NCBI RefSeq assembly: GCF_006152065.1
Contig: NZ_VDFW01000007.1
Location: forward strand, 1 to 64,000
Source: Amycolatopsis alkalitolerans
GTDB taxonomy: Bacteria > Actinomycetota > Actinomycetes > Mycobacteriales > Pseudonocardiaceae
DNA length: 64,000 nt
Direction: 5' to 3'
Part shown: piece by piece, positions 57,091 through 64,000 of the stretch
Layout: the number at the start of each line of letters is the position of its first letter
How positions within the stretch are numbered: the first letter of the stretch is position 1
Program-made: the position numbers and the translations under genes
Notes under the pieces: model-generated
What the model was told of the DNA's origin: nothing
The model's database searches: none
The model's input: the letters and a program-made list of their open reading frames with translations, nothing else

Positions 57091-58206
57091 ATGCGAACCC
57101 GTGCGGCGGCGCTGCTCGAGCAGCCGGGCAAGTGGCAGCTCGTGGAGGTCGAGCTGGACGAACCTCGCGCCAACGAGGTGCTGGTCCGGTTCGAGGCCGC
57201 CGGCCTGTGTCATTCCGACGATCACGCCGCGACCGGGGACATGCCGGTCGGGCGGCTGCCGCTGATCGGCGGGCATGAGGGGGCCGGCGTCGTCGAGGCA
57301 GTCGGTCCCGGGGTGCGCTCGCTCGCGGCCGGTGATCACGTCGTGGCGCAGTTCGTCCCGTCCTGCGGGCGGTGCCTGCCGTGCGCGTCCGGGCGCGGGA
57401 ACCTGTGCGACCTCGGCATCTACGCGCTCGCCGGCTCGCAGGCCGACGGGACCTACCGCGCCCATCTGGACGGCGCCGAGGTCGGGCAGATGACCATGGT
57501 GGGCACCTTCGCCCGCCACGCGATCGTGTCGGAGTTCTCGCTGACCAAGGTCGACGACGACATCCCCTTCCACGTCGCCGCGCTGCTGTCCTGCGGGGTG
57601 CCGACCGGCTGGGGCTCGGCGGAGTACGCGGCCGAGGTCGAGGCCGGGCACACGGTGATCGTGATGGGCGTCGGCGGCGTGGGGATGAACGCCGTCCAGG
57701 CGGCCGCGACCCGCGGCGCGTCGCACGTGATCGCGGTGGATCCGGCGGCGTTCAAACGTGAGCAGGCGGCGACCTTCGGCGCGACGCACACCTTCGCCGA
57801 CATCGACCAGGCGGCCGACTTCGCCCGCTCGGTGACCGGCGGGCAGGGCGCGAACTCGGTGATCGTGACCGTCGGTGTCACCACCGGCGAGCACGTGGCG
57901 CAGGCGGTGAACGCGGTGGCGAAGTTCGGCACGGTCGTGGTGACCGGGATCGGCGACGTCAAGGCCGAGGGGCTGCCGATCAACCTGTGGCTGCTCTCGA
58001 TGATGCAGAAGCGGATCCAGGGCGTGATCTTCGGGATGGGCACGCCGAGCTTCGAGATCACCCGGCTCGCCGGGATGTACAAGGCGGGGCGGCTCAAGCT
58101 GGACGAGCTGATCACCAGGACTTACCGCCTGGGCGAGGTGAATCAGGCCTATGCCGACATGCATGCCGGCAGCAACATCCGCGGCGTGATCCTGCACGAA
58201 TCCTGA
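57091..58206 (+). CDS. zinc-dependent alcohol dehydrogenase, NDMA/mycofactocin type (3)
   Basis: This 371-residue paralogue of the dehydrogenases at 18131 and 21297 has zinc motifs AGLCHSDDH, GGHEGAG and LSCGVPTGW, structural CGRCLPCASGRGNLC, and nucleotide turn GVGGVGMNAVQAA. AGGAGG precedes the ATG. The strong KstR-like dyad immediately upstream suggests steroid- or lipid-linked regulation, unlike the two other copies. Dependence on mycofactocin is inferred from family resemblance; no mycofactocin genes lie in the window. Confidence 0.9.
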   Translation: MRTRAAALLEQPGKWQLVEVELDEPRANEVLVRFEAAGLCHSDDHAATGDMPVGRLPLIGGHEGAGVVEAVGPGVRSLAAGDHVVAQFVPSCGRCLPCASGRGNLCDLGIYALAGSQADGTYRAHLDGAEVGQMTMVGTFARHAIVSEFSLTKVDDDIPFHVAALLSCGVPTGWGSAEYAAEVEAGHTVIVMGVGGVGMNAVQAAATRGASHVIAVDPAAFKREQAATFGATHTFADIDQAADFARSVTGGQGANSVIVTVGVTTGEHVAQAVNAVAKFGTVVVTGIGDVKAEGLPINLWLLSMMQKRIQGVIFGMGTPSFEITRLAGMYKAGRLKLDELITRTYRLGEVNQAYADMHAGSNIRGVILHES

Positions 58207-58352
58207 GGCCGGGAGTATAACGACCTATACGGCGGTGAATGTTTGCCTGAGCTTCGCCGCGAGGTCGTTTTCGCGCCGTGCACGGTGATCAGACTGGTCG
58301 GTCGACGGCGGGCGCCGAACCGCCCTGACGATCCCCGGAAAGAGACGTGTTC

Positions 58353-60374
58353 ATGACCGACCTCAACCGCCGCCGGTTCCTGCAAGTGGCCGGTGGTACC
58401 GCCGCGGCGACGATGCTGACCGACAGCATCGCCCGCGCGGCGGCCATCCCCGCCAACCACCGCACCGGGAGCCTGCGCGACATCGAGCACATCGTCGTGC
58501 TGATGCAGGAGAACCGCTCGTTCGACCACTACTTCGGCTCGCTTCGCGGCGTGCGCGGTTTCGACGACCCGCGGCCGGTGGCGCTCGCGAACGGCAAACC
58601 GGTCTGGTACCAGCCGGACGGGACGAAGGACGTCCTGCCGTTCCGGCCGCAGGTCGGCAACCTCGGCCTCCAGTTCATCCAGGACCTCCCGCACAGCTGG
58701 ACCGACACGCACGCGGCGTGGAACCAGGGCAAGTACGACAACTGGGTCCCCGCGAAGGGCACCACCACGATGGCGTACCTGACGCGCGAGGACATCCCGT
58801 TCCACTACGCGCTCGCCGACGCGTTCACCATCTGCGACGGCTACCACTGCTCGTTCCTGGGCTCGACCGACCCGAACCGCTACTACATGTGGACCGGGTA
58901 CACGGGCAACGACGGCAAGGGCGGCGGCCCGGTCATCGGCAACGACGAGAAGGGATACGGCTGGACCACCTACCCCGAACGCCTCGAGGAGGCGGGGGTC
59001 TCGTGGAAGATCTACCAGGACATCGGTGACGGCCTCGACGCGAACGGCTCCTGGGGCTGGATCTCCGACGCGTACCGCGGCAACTACGGCGACAACTCGT
59101 TGCTGTACTTCAACCAGTACCGCGACGCCCAGCCGGGAAACCCGCTCTACGACAAGGCCCGCACCGGCACCGACATCAAGAACGGCGGCGGGCTGTTCGA
59201 CGCGTTCAAGGCCGACGTCGAGGCCGGGCGCCTGCCGCAGGTCTCGTGGGTCGTCGCGCCCGAAGCGTTCACCGAGCATCCGAACTGGCCCGCGAACTAC
59301 GGCGCCTGGTACGTCTCGCAGATCCTCGACGCGCTCACCGCGGTGCCGCAGGTGTGGAGCAAGACCGCACTGCTGGTCACCTACGACGAGAACGACGGGT
59401 TCTTCGACCACGTCGTGCCGCCGTACGCGCCGCCGTCGGCGGCCCAGGGCGCGTCCACTGTGGACACCACGGGAGAGGTCCTCGACTCCCTGCCCTACGG
59501 CCTCGGCCAGCGCGTGCCGATGCTCGTGGTCTCGCCGTGGAGCAAGGGCGGGCGGGTCTGCTCGGAGGTGTTCGACCACACCTCGATCATCCGGTTCATC
59601 GAGCGCCGCTTCGGGGTGCACGAGCCGAACATCTCCACGTGGCGCCGCGCGATCACCGGCGACCTGACGTCCGCGTTCGACTTCTCGCGCACGGAGACCT
59701 CGGTGCCGGCGCTGCCCTCGACGGCCGGTTACGCACCGCCCGACGACAAGCGCCACCCCGACTACGTGCCCACCCCACCGGGCAACCCCGCGCTGCCGAA
59801 GCAGGAGCGCGGCCGCCGCCCCGCGATGCCGCTGCCGTACGACCTGAGCGTCGACGCGTCGGTCGGCGGCGGCACGCTGACGCTGCGGTTCGCCAGCAAC
59901 GGCACGGCGGGCGCGGCTTTCCACGTGACCTCGGCCGGCGGCGCGACCGGGCCGTGGAGCTACACCGTCGGCGCCGGGCAACAGCTTTCCGCGCAGTGGA
60001 GCCTTTCCGACGGGGCGTACGACTTCACCGTGCACGGCCCGAACGGCTACCTGCGGCGGTTCGCCGGCGGCGGCACCGGGGTCGAGGTGGCCGCCCGGCC
60101 CGCCGGCGACAGCGGTGACCTGATGGTGGTCCTGACCAATGGGGGCGAGGCCACGGCGCTCGTCGCGGTCGCCAACGCGACCGGGTACGGCTCCACCCGG
60201 CCGGTGTCCTACCGGCTGCGCCCGGGCGCGCGGGTGGTGCACACCGTGCGGACCGCGCAAACGGCGGGCTGGTACGACCTGTCCGTCACCGACGGCGCGT
60301 TCGTGCGCCGGCTCGCCGGACACGTGGAGACCGGCCGGATCACGCTGTCGGATCCGGCGCTCGGCGCGCGCTGA
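58353..60374 (+). CDS. phosphocholine-specific phospholipase C, Tat-exported
   Basis: This 673-residue enzyme has a twin-arginine signal peptide (NRRRFLQVAGG), a phosphoesterase domain with the catalytic NRSFDHYFGSLRG near residue 50, TYDENDGFFDHVVPP and FDHTSIIRFIERRFG, and two C-terminal beta domains (about residues 495-580 and 585-670, DUF756 repeats). It hydrolyses phosphatidylcholine or sphingomyelin outside the cell. The ATG at 58353 follows GGAAAGAG; GTG 58347 is a weaker alternative. A weak GTATA/TATAC dyad lies upstream at 58215-58230. Confidence 0.95.
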   Translation: MTDLNRRRFLQVAGGTAAATMLTDSIARAAAIPANHRTGSLRDIEHIVVLMQENRSFDHYFGSLRGVRGFDDPRPVALANGKPVWYQPDGTKDVLPFRPQVGNLGLQFIQDLPHSWTDTHAAWNQGKYDNWVPAKGTTTMAYLTREDIPFHYALADAFTICDGYHCSFLGSTDPNRYYMWTGYTGNDGKGGGPVIGNDEKGYGWTTYPERLEEAGVSWKIYQDIGDGLDANGSWGWISDAYRGNYGDNSLLYFNQYRDAQPGNPLYDKARTGTDIKNGGGLFDAFKADVEAGRLPQVSWVVAPEAFTEHPNWPANYGAWYVSQILDALTAVPQVWSKTALLVTYDENDGFFDHVVPPYAPPSAAQGASTVDTTGEVLDSLPYGLGQRVPMLVVSPWSKGGRVCSEVFDHTSIIRFIERRFGVHEPNISTWRRAITGDLTSAFDFSRTETSVPALPSTAGYAPPDDKRHPDYVPTPPGNPALPKQERGRRPAMPLPYDLSVDASVGGGTLTLRFASNGTAGAAFHVTSAGGATGPWSYTVGAGQQLSAQWSLSDGAYDFTVHGPNGYLRRFAGGGTGVEVAARPAGDSGDLMVVLTNGGEATALVAVANATGYGSTRPVSYRLRPGARVVHTVRTAQTAGWYDLSVTDGAFVRRLAGHVETGRITLSDPALGAR

Positions 60375-60395
60375 CCTGCCGCGGCGGGATCCCGG

Positions 60396-61628
60396 TCACC
60401 GCAGGCGGAAACCGAGATCCCGCCCGGCTTCGCGCAGTTCCTCCCGGACGCCGGGATGCGCCACCTGGTCGATGATCTGCTGTGCCTGATCCGCGGCGTC
60501 GTGCCCCCAGATCGTCGCCGTGCCCTGCTCGCTGACGATGAAGCTGTGCTGGAACGAGGTCACCGGACCGGTCAGCCGCGGCACGACGGTCGACACTCCG
60601 GCCTTCGGATGCCACGACGGCAGGGCGATCACCGCGCGCCCGCCCGGAGAATGCAGGGCGCCGACGACGAAATCCGTCTGGCCGCCGAACCCCGAGTAGA
60701 TGACCCCGCGCACGCGGCCCGCGTTCGCCTGCGCGTACAGATCGACCTGGAGCGCGCCGTTGATGGACACCAGCGCCGGCTGCCGGGCGATCAGTCCCGG
60801 ATCGTTCGCCTTCTCCGTGCGCAGCATCCGGACTCGCGGGTTGCGGGCGACCCAGTCGTACAGTTCCGCGCCGCCGAACGCGAACGAAGCCGTCACCGGC
60901 ACGTCCGGATCGAGCGCGCCGGCTCGCTCCAGGGCCAGCACGCCGTCGCTGAACATCTCGGACCAGATCTTCAGGCCCCGGCGGTCCGACAGGGCCTCGA
61001 GGGTCGCGTCGGGCACCCCGCCGATCCCCAGCTGCAGCGTCGCGTTTGCCGGCACCAGTTCGGCGACCCGCGAACCGATCACCCTCGACACCTCCGCGGG
61101 CGGGCGCGGCGCCGGGCTCGGCAGCGGCTCGTCGACCTCGATCGCGTAGTCGATCTCGTCGAGGGTCAGGACGGCGTCGCCGAAGGTGTAGGGCATGCGG
61201 GGATTCACCTGCGCGACGACGATCCCGCCGCGGGCCCGGACCGCCTCGACCGCGGCGGGCAGGATGTTGACCTCGGTGCCGAGCGACACCGTCCCGTCAC
61301 TGGGCACGCTCGTGTGCAGCAGCACGATGTCTGGTGGCAGCGCATCGCCGAGCAGGTGCGGCACCAGCGAAAGCCGCGACGGGAAGTAGCGGAGGCCGGG
61401 CTTGCCGCGCATCCCGCTCCCGACGAACGGCGTCTCGAGCGTGACGCCTTCGCGGTCGGGAATTCCCGCCTGCGCGTTGAGCATGAACAGCCGGTACTCG
61501 GCCACCGCCTTGTCCAGGATCGTCAGTGCTCCCGATGGCGTGGCGAAGTTGCCGCTGGCGACGACGCGCGGCACGCCCGGTACGCGGGCAAGGGTCGCGG
61601 CAAGCTGGTTCTCGGTGATCGTCCGCAC
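60396..61628 (-). CDS. acetyl-CoA hydrolase/transferase-family protein (4-hydroxybutyrate CoA-transferase-like)
   Basis: This 410-residue protein has the Cat1/AbfT fold: GVPRVVASGNFATP near the start, LQLGIGGVPDATLEAL, the probable catalytic glutamate in WSEMFSDGVL, and GFGGQTDFVVGALHSPGG. It would transfer CoA from acetyl-CoA or butyryl-CoA to a carboxylate, or hydrolyse acyl-CoA. The start is taken as GTG 61628 (VRTITEN). It is convergent with the phospholipase gene with 21 bp between stops. Confidence 0.87.
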   Translation of the reverse strand: MRTITENQLAATLARVPGVPRVVASGNFATPSGALTILDKAVAEYRLFMLNAQAGIPDREGVTLETPFVGSGMRGKPGLRYFPSRLSLVPHLLGDALPPDIVLLHTSVPSDGTVSLGTEVNILPAAVEAVRARGGIVVAQVNPRMPYTFGDAVLTLDEIDYAIEVDEPLPSPAPRPPAEVSRVIGSRVAELVPANATLQLGIGGVPDATLEALSDRRGLKIWSEMFSDGVLALERAGALDPDVPVTASFAFGGAELYDWVARNPRVRMLRTEKANDPGLIARQPALVSINGALQVDLYAQANAGRVRGVIYSGFGGQTDFVVGALHSPGGRAVIALPSWHPKAGVSTVVPRLTGPVTSFQHSFIVSEQGTATIWGHDAADQAQQIIDQVAHPGVREELREAGRDLGFRLR

Positions 61629-61645
61629 GTGAGGATTCTCCCGGC

Positions 61646-61996
61646 TCAGGCGTGCAGGTGCGCTGCCCAGTCCTGCGGCACGCGGCCGGCCGGGCCGGGT
61701 GCGGTCTGGTCGAGCGGGCGGTGTTCGGGCCCGGCAAGCGCCGGACCGCGTTCGTACGCGGTCTCGTCGCGATAGTCCCAGAACCATTCCTCGCCCGGCT
61801 CGAAGCTGCGGACGAACCGGTGGCCGGTCTCGGCGAAATGCGCCGTGGCGTGCTGCATCGGCGAGGAGTCGCAGCAGCCGATATGCCCGCAGGTCGCGCA
61901 TCGCCGCAAGTGGAACCACCAGCCGGGCGGATCGGCCGCCTCGCAGCCGGCGCATCCGGTACCGCTGGGCCGCGCGTCCGGTTCGATGCCTTCCAT
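61646..61996 (-). CDS. UBP-type zinc-finger protein
   Basis: This 116-residue protein has one zf-UBP domain. Visible ligands are CAGC, CATCGHIGCCD and HATAHFAETGHRFV, followed by EWFWDYRDE. The eukaryotic domain binds ubiquitin C-termini; bacterial copies are common in actinomycetes and their partner is unknown, possibly the prokaryotic ubiquitin-like system or small C-terminal peptides. It lies 17 bp upstream of the acetyl-CoA hydrolase-like gene on the same strand. Confidence 0.9.
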   Translation of the reverse strand: MEGIEPDARPSGTGCAGCEAADPPGWWFHLRRCATCGHIGCCDSSPMQHATAHFAETGHRFVRSFEPGEEWFWDYRDETAYERGPALAGPEHRPLDQTAPGPAGRVPQDWAAHLHA

Positions 61997-62141
61997 GCGC
62001 TCACGATACCCAGCCGGAAGCTGAACGTGGTGGGCGCGGACCGGGACGATCGTTTCCTTGTCGCGGCGGCCGGCCGGACGTGTGTCCGCCTGGGCTTTTT
62101 CAGTGCTTGACTTCCCGGATCCGGCGTACAAAGGTAGCGGG

Positions 62142-62174
62142 CGTACAGTCGTCCGTCTAGCGGACAGTCGTACG
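62142..62174. promoter_or_regulatory. nested dyad operator upstream of the deaminase operon
   Basis: Two inverted pairs share one centre at 62158: outer CGTAC (62142-62146) with GTACG (62170-62174), and inner GTCCG (62151-62155) with CGGAC (62161-62165). AGTC fills the gap between outer and inner arms on both sides. The 33-bp size suits a TetR dimer pair. It lies 26-58 bp before the ATG at 62200. Confidence 0.55.
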
Positions 62175-62199
62175 GATCTTGACACGAAGGAGCGTCGCG

Positions 62200-63669
62200 A
62201 TGAACCAGCCGAACGAGTTCGCCCCTGGCCGGCCCGTGGTCCTGCGCGGTGGCACCGTCCTGACGATGGACGCCGGCCGCCGGGTGTACGAGCGGGGGGA
62301 CGTTCTCGTGACCGGCGACCGCATCACCGCGGTCGGGCCCGAACTGGAGGCGCCCGCGGACGCGGTGGTGATCGACGCGAGCGGCGGCATCGTCATGCCT
62401 GGCATGATCGACACGCACCGGCACCTGTGGCAGACCGCGATGCGCGGCTACGGCGCCGACTGGACGCTCACGCAGTATTTCGTGTGGTACTACCTGGAAA
62501 GCGGCAAGCTCTTCCGGCCCCAGGACGTGCACGCGGGCAACGTGCTCGCCGCGATCGAGGCGCTCGAATCCGGCGTGACGACGGTGGTCGACTGGTCCCA
62601 CGGGCTGCAGACGGTCGAGCACGCCGACGCGGCCGCCGACGCGCTGCGGTCGGTGCCGGGCCGGTTCGTCCTGGCCTACGGCAACATCCAGGCCCCGCCC
62701 GCGGAATGGACCGGCGCGCCCGAGTTCCGCGACTTCGTCAACCGCCGCGTGACCGGTGACGACATGTTCGGCTTCCAGATCGCCTTCGACGTCACCGGCG
62801 ACCCGGCTTTCCCGGAGAAGCCGGCGTTCGAGGTCGCCCGCGACCTCGGCGTCCCCGTCACGACGCACGCCGGCGTGTGGGGCGCGACGGGCGACGAGGG
62901 CATCAAGCTCATGCACGACCACGGTTTCATGACGCCGGAAACCATCTACGTGCACGCCGCCTCGCTCTCGGCGGACTCCTACCACCGGATCGCGGCGACC
63001 GGCGGTTCCATCTCCGTGTCCACCGAGAGCGAGCAGAGCGCGGGCCAGGGCTACCCGCCCACCTGGCAGATCCGGGCCCACGGCATCCCGGTCTCGCTGT
63101 CCATGGACACGTCGGTGTGGTGGAGCGGCGACCTGTTCTCCGCGATGCGCACGACGCTCGGCGCCGACCGGTCGCGCGAGCACCTCGAGGCGCACGCCAC
63201 GGGCGAAACGGTCACGCACGCGAGCCTGCGGGCCGAGCACGTCGTGGCGTGGGCGACCCGCGGCGGGGCGCACGCGCTCGGCCGCGAGTCCGATCTGGGC
63301 ACCCTCGAACCGGGCAAGAAGGCCGACATCGTGCTGATCAAGAACGACGACTCCGCCGTCTCGTTCCCGTTGCTCAACCCCTACGGGCACGTCGCGTTCC
63401 AGGCCCAGCGCGGGGACGTGCACACGGTGCTGGTCAACGGCAAGGTGGTCAAGCACGAGCACCGCCTCGTCGGCATCGACCTGGCCGCGGTGCGCCGCGA
63501 GATCGACGAGACCGTCGGCTACCTGCGCTCGACGCTCGGCGCGGAGGCCTGGCAGCAGGGGATGAACCCGGACGTCCCGGAGACCAAGATCCTCGACAAC
63601 CCCTACACATACACCGAATATCGCAGCGCCGCGACGCACACGAAGGCCGGTTTGAAAGGAAAAGAATGA
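62200..63669 (+). CDS. ATZ/TRZ-type amidohydrolase (guanine/8-oxoguanine deaminase-like)
   Basis: This 489-residue amidohydrolase has metal motif DTHRH at 71-75, further histidines in TTHAG and YVHAAS, and the aspartate in SMDTSVWW; the C-terminal beta domain reads DLGTLEPGKKADIVLI. It resembles 8-oxoguanine deaminases and chlorohydrolase-type s-triazine enzymes. GAAGGAG precedes the ATG. The stop overlaps the class III CoA-transferase start (ATGA), an unusual pairing for a purine deaminase, so the substrate may be another cyclic amide, enol or halide. Confidence 0.85.
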   Translation: MNQPNEFAPGRPVVLRGGTVLTMDAGRRVYERGDVLVTGDRITAVGPELEAPADAVVIDASGGIVMPGMIDTHRHLWQTAMRGYGADWTLTQYFVWYYLESGKLFRPQDVHAGNVLAAIEALESGVTTVVDWSHGLQTVEHADAAADALRSVPGRFVLAYGNIQAPPAEWTGAPEFRDFVNRRVTGDDMFGFQIAFDVTGDPAFPEKPAFEVARDLGVPVTTHAGVWGATGDEGIKLMHDHGFMTPETIYVHAASLSADSYHRIAATGGSISVSTESEQSAGQGYPPTWQIRAHGIPVSLSMDTSVWWSGDLFSAMRTTLGADRSREHLEAHATGETVTHASLRAEHVVAWATRGGAHALGRESDLGTLEPGKKADIVLIKNDDSAVSFPLLNPYGHVAFQAQRGDVHTVLVNGKVVKHEHRLVGIDLAAVRREIDETVGYLRSTLGAEAWQQGMNPDVPETKILDNPYTYTEYRSAATHTKAGLKGKE

Positions 63670-64000
63670 CGGGTCCACTTGCCGGAATCCTGGTCGCGGA
63701 CTTCTCCAGGATCCTCGCGGGGCCGTACGCGACGATGCTGCTCGCCGATATGGGCGCCGACGTGGTGAAGGTCGAAGGCCCTCGCGGGGACGACACCCGC
63801 ACCTGGATGCCGCCCGTGCGCGACGGCGTCTCGACCTACTACCTCGGCGTGAACCGCGGAAAGCGCTCCATCGCACTGGATCTGCGTGACGAGGCGGACG
63901 CGAAGATCGCGCGGGAACTCGCGCGGCGCGCCGACGTGGTGATCGAGAACTTCAGACCGGGCGGGCTCGCGAAGTACGGGCTCGACTTCGAGACCGTGCG
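63666..64000 (+). CDS. class III CoA-transferase (CaiB/BaiF family), partial
   Basis: The first 111 residues are present and the rest lies beyond the right edge. The N-terminus has the family signature GILVADFSRILAGPYATMLL, ADMGADVVKVEGP and YYLGVNRGKRSIALDL, and the segment ADVVIENFRPG. The catalytic aspartate lies further on and is not seen. Family members move CoA between carboxylates. The ATGA overlap ties it to the amidohydrolase, suggesting that the deaminated or hydrolysed product is activated as a CoA ester. Confidence 0.92.
   Translation, partial: MTGPLAGILVADFSRILAGPYATMLLADMGADVVKVEGPRGDDTRTWMPPVRDGVSTYYLGVNRGKRSIALDLRDEADAKIARELARRADVVIENFRPGGLAKYGLDFETV

Noticed and set aside
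58215..58290. PHO-box control of phospholipase C
   Set aside because: One GGTGAAT unit resembles an inverted PHO half site, but the next 11-bp units do not match, so the evidence is too weak.

Overview
The window is high-GC DNA (roughly 70 % by eye) with many GTG starts, 4-nt GTGA/ATGA gene overlaps, MurT/GatD peptidoglycan-amidation genes, three mycofactocin (NDMA)-type alcohol dehydrogenases, LuxR- and OmpR-type two-component pairs and a Tat-exported phospholipase C. This points to a filamentous actinomycete, most likely Pseudonocardiaceae (Amycolatopsis-like). I saw no tRNA, rRNA, CRISPR array, insertion sequence or prophage.

Left third (1-30 kb): catabolism. A GalB-like hydratase (cut by the left edge) is divergent from a tightly packed operon (591-9260). 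The operon runs pabB, a LigM/DesA-type tetrahydrofolate (THF)-dependent aryl O-demethylase, MetF, PurU, FolD, protocatechuate 4,5-dioxygenase LigA and LigB, an alpha/beta hydrolase and an acyl-CoA ligase. Together they could remove methoxy groups from lignin-type aromatics, oxidise the methyl group to formate on THF, and open the ring. A minus-strand operon follows (9349-16525): two amidohydrolase-2 proteins, a Rieske ferredoxin, an SDR and a complete sugar-type ABC importer. It is divergent from a fused CoA-transferase across a perfect operator palindrome. Then come two NDMA-type alcohol dehydrogenases flanking a split transketolase, an FAD oxidoreductase/IlvD-type dehydratase pair, another amidohydrolase, a zinc dehydrogenase, two SDRs and a GntR regulator.

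Middle (30-50 kb): mostly housekeeping and regulation, with signs of decay. It holds a GAF histidine kinase with a NarL regulator, an IclR regulator divergent from an orphan oligopeptide-type binding lipoprotein, DinB, Idi, an OmpR/histidine kinase pair, GatD-MurT, a DrrAB-type exporter and an ECF sigma module. Two places look like deletion scars in which divergent genes both lost their 5' halves: a LacI remnant with a 3' tail of unknown origin near 35.16 kb, and a P450 remnant with an MFS remnant near 44.06 kb. A truncated SDR tail lies at 36.4 kb.

Right third (50-64 kb): an LLM flavoprotein, then an operon for four-carbon sugar acids (KdgT-type permease, DUF1537 kinase, PdxA-type dehydrogenase, DeoR repressor) behind two matched operators. 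After it come a cupin, MsrA, a third NDMA-type dehydrogenase behind KstR-like boxes, phospholipase C, an acetyl-CoA hydrolase/transferase family protein, a UBP zinc-finger protein, an ATZ/TRZ-type deaminase and the start of a class III CoA-transferase.

The most unusual signal is non-coding. Five gene ends carry arrays or dyads of short units spaced 21 bp (two helical turns), in mirrored orientation. The largest has 6+6 units at 25.6-25.85 kb. Four of the five lie between the 3' ends of convergent genes. They look like a dispersed, phased protein-binding or bidirectional-termination element that I do not recognise from the literature.
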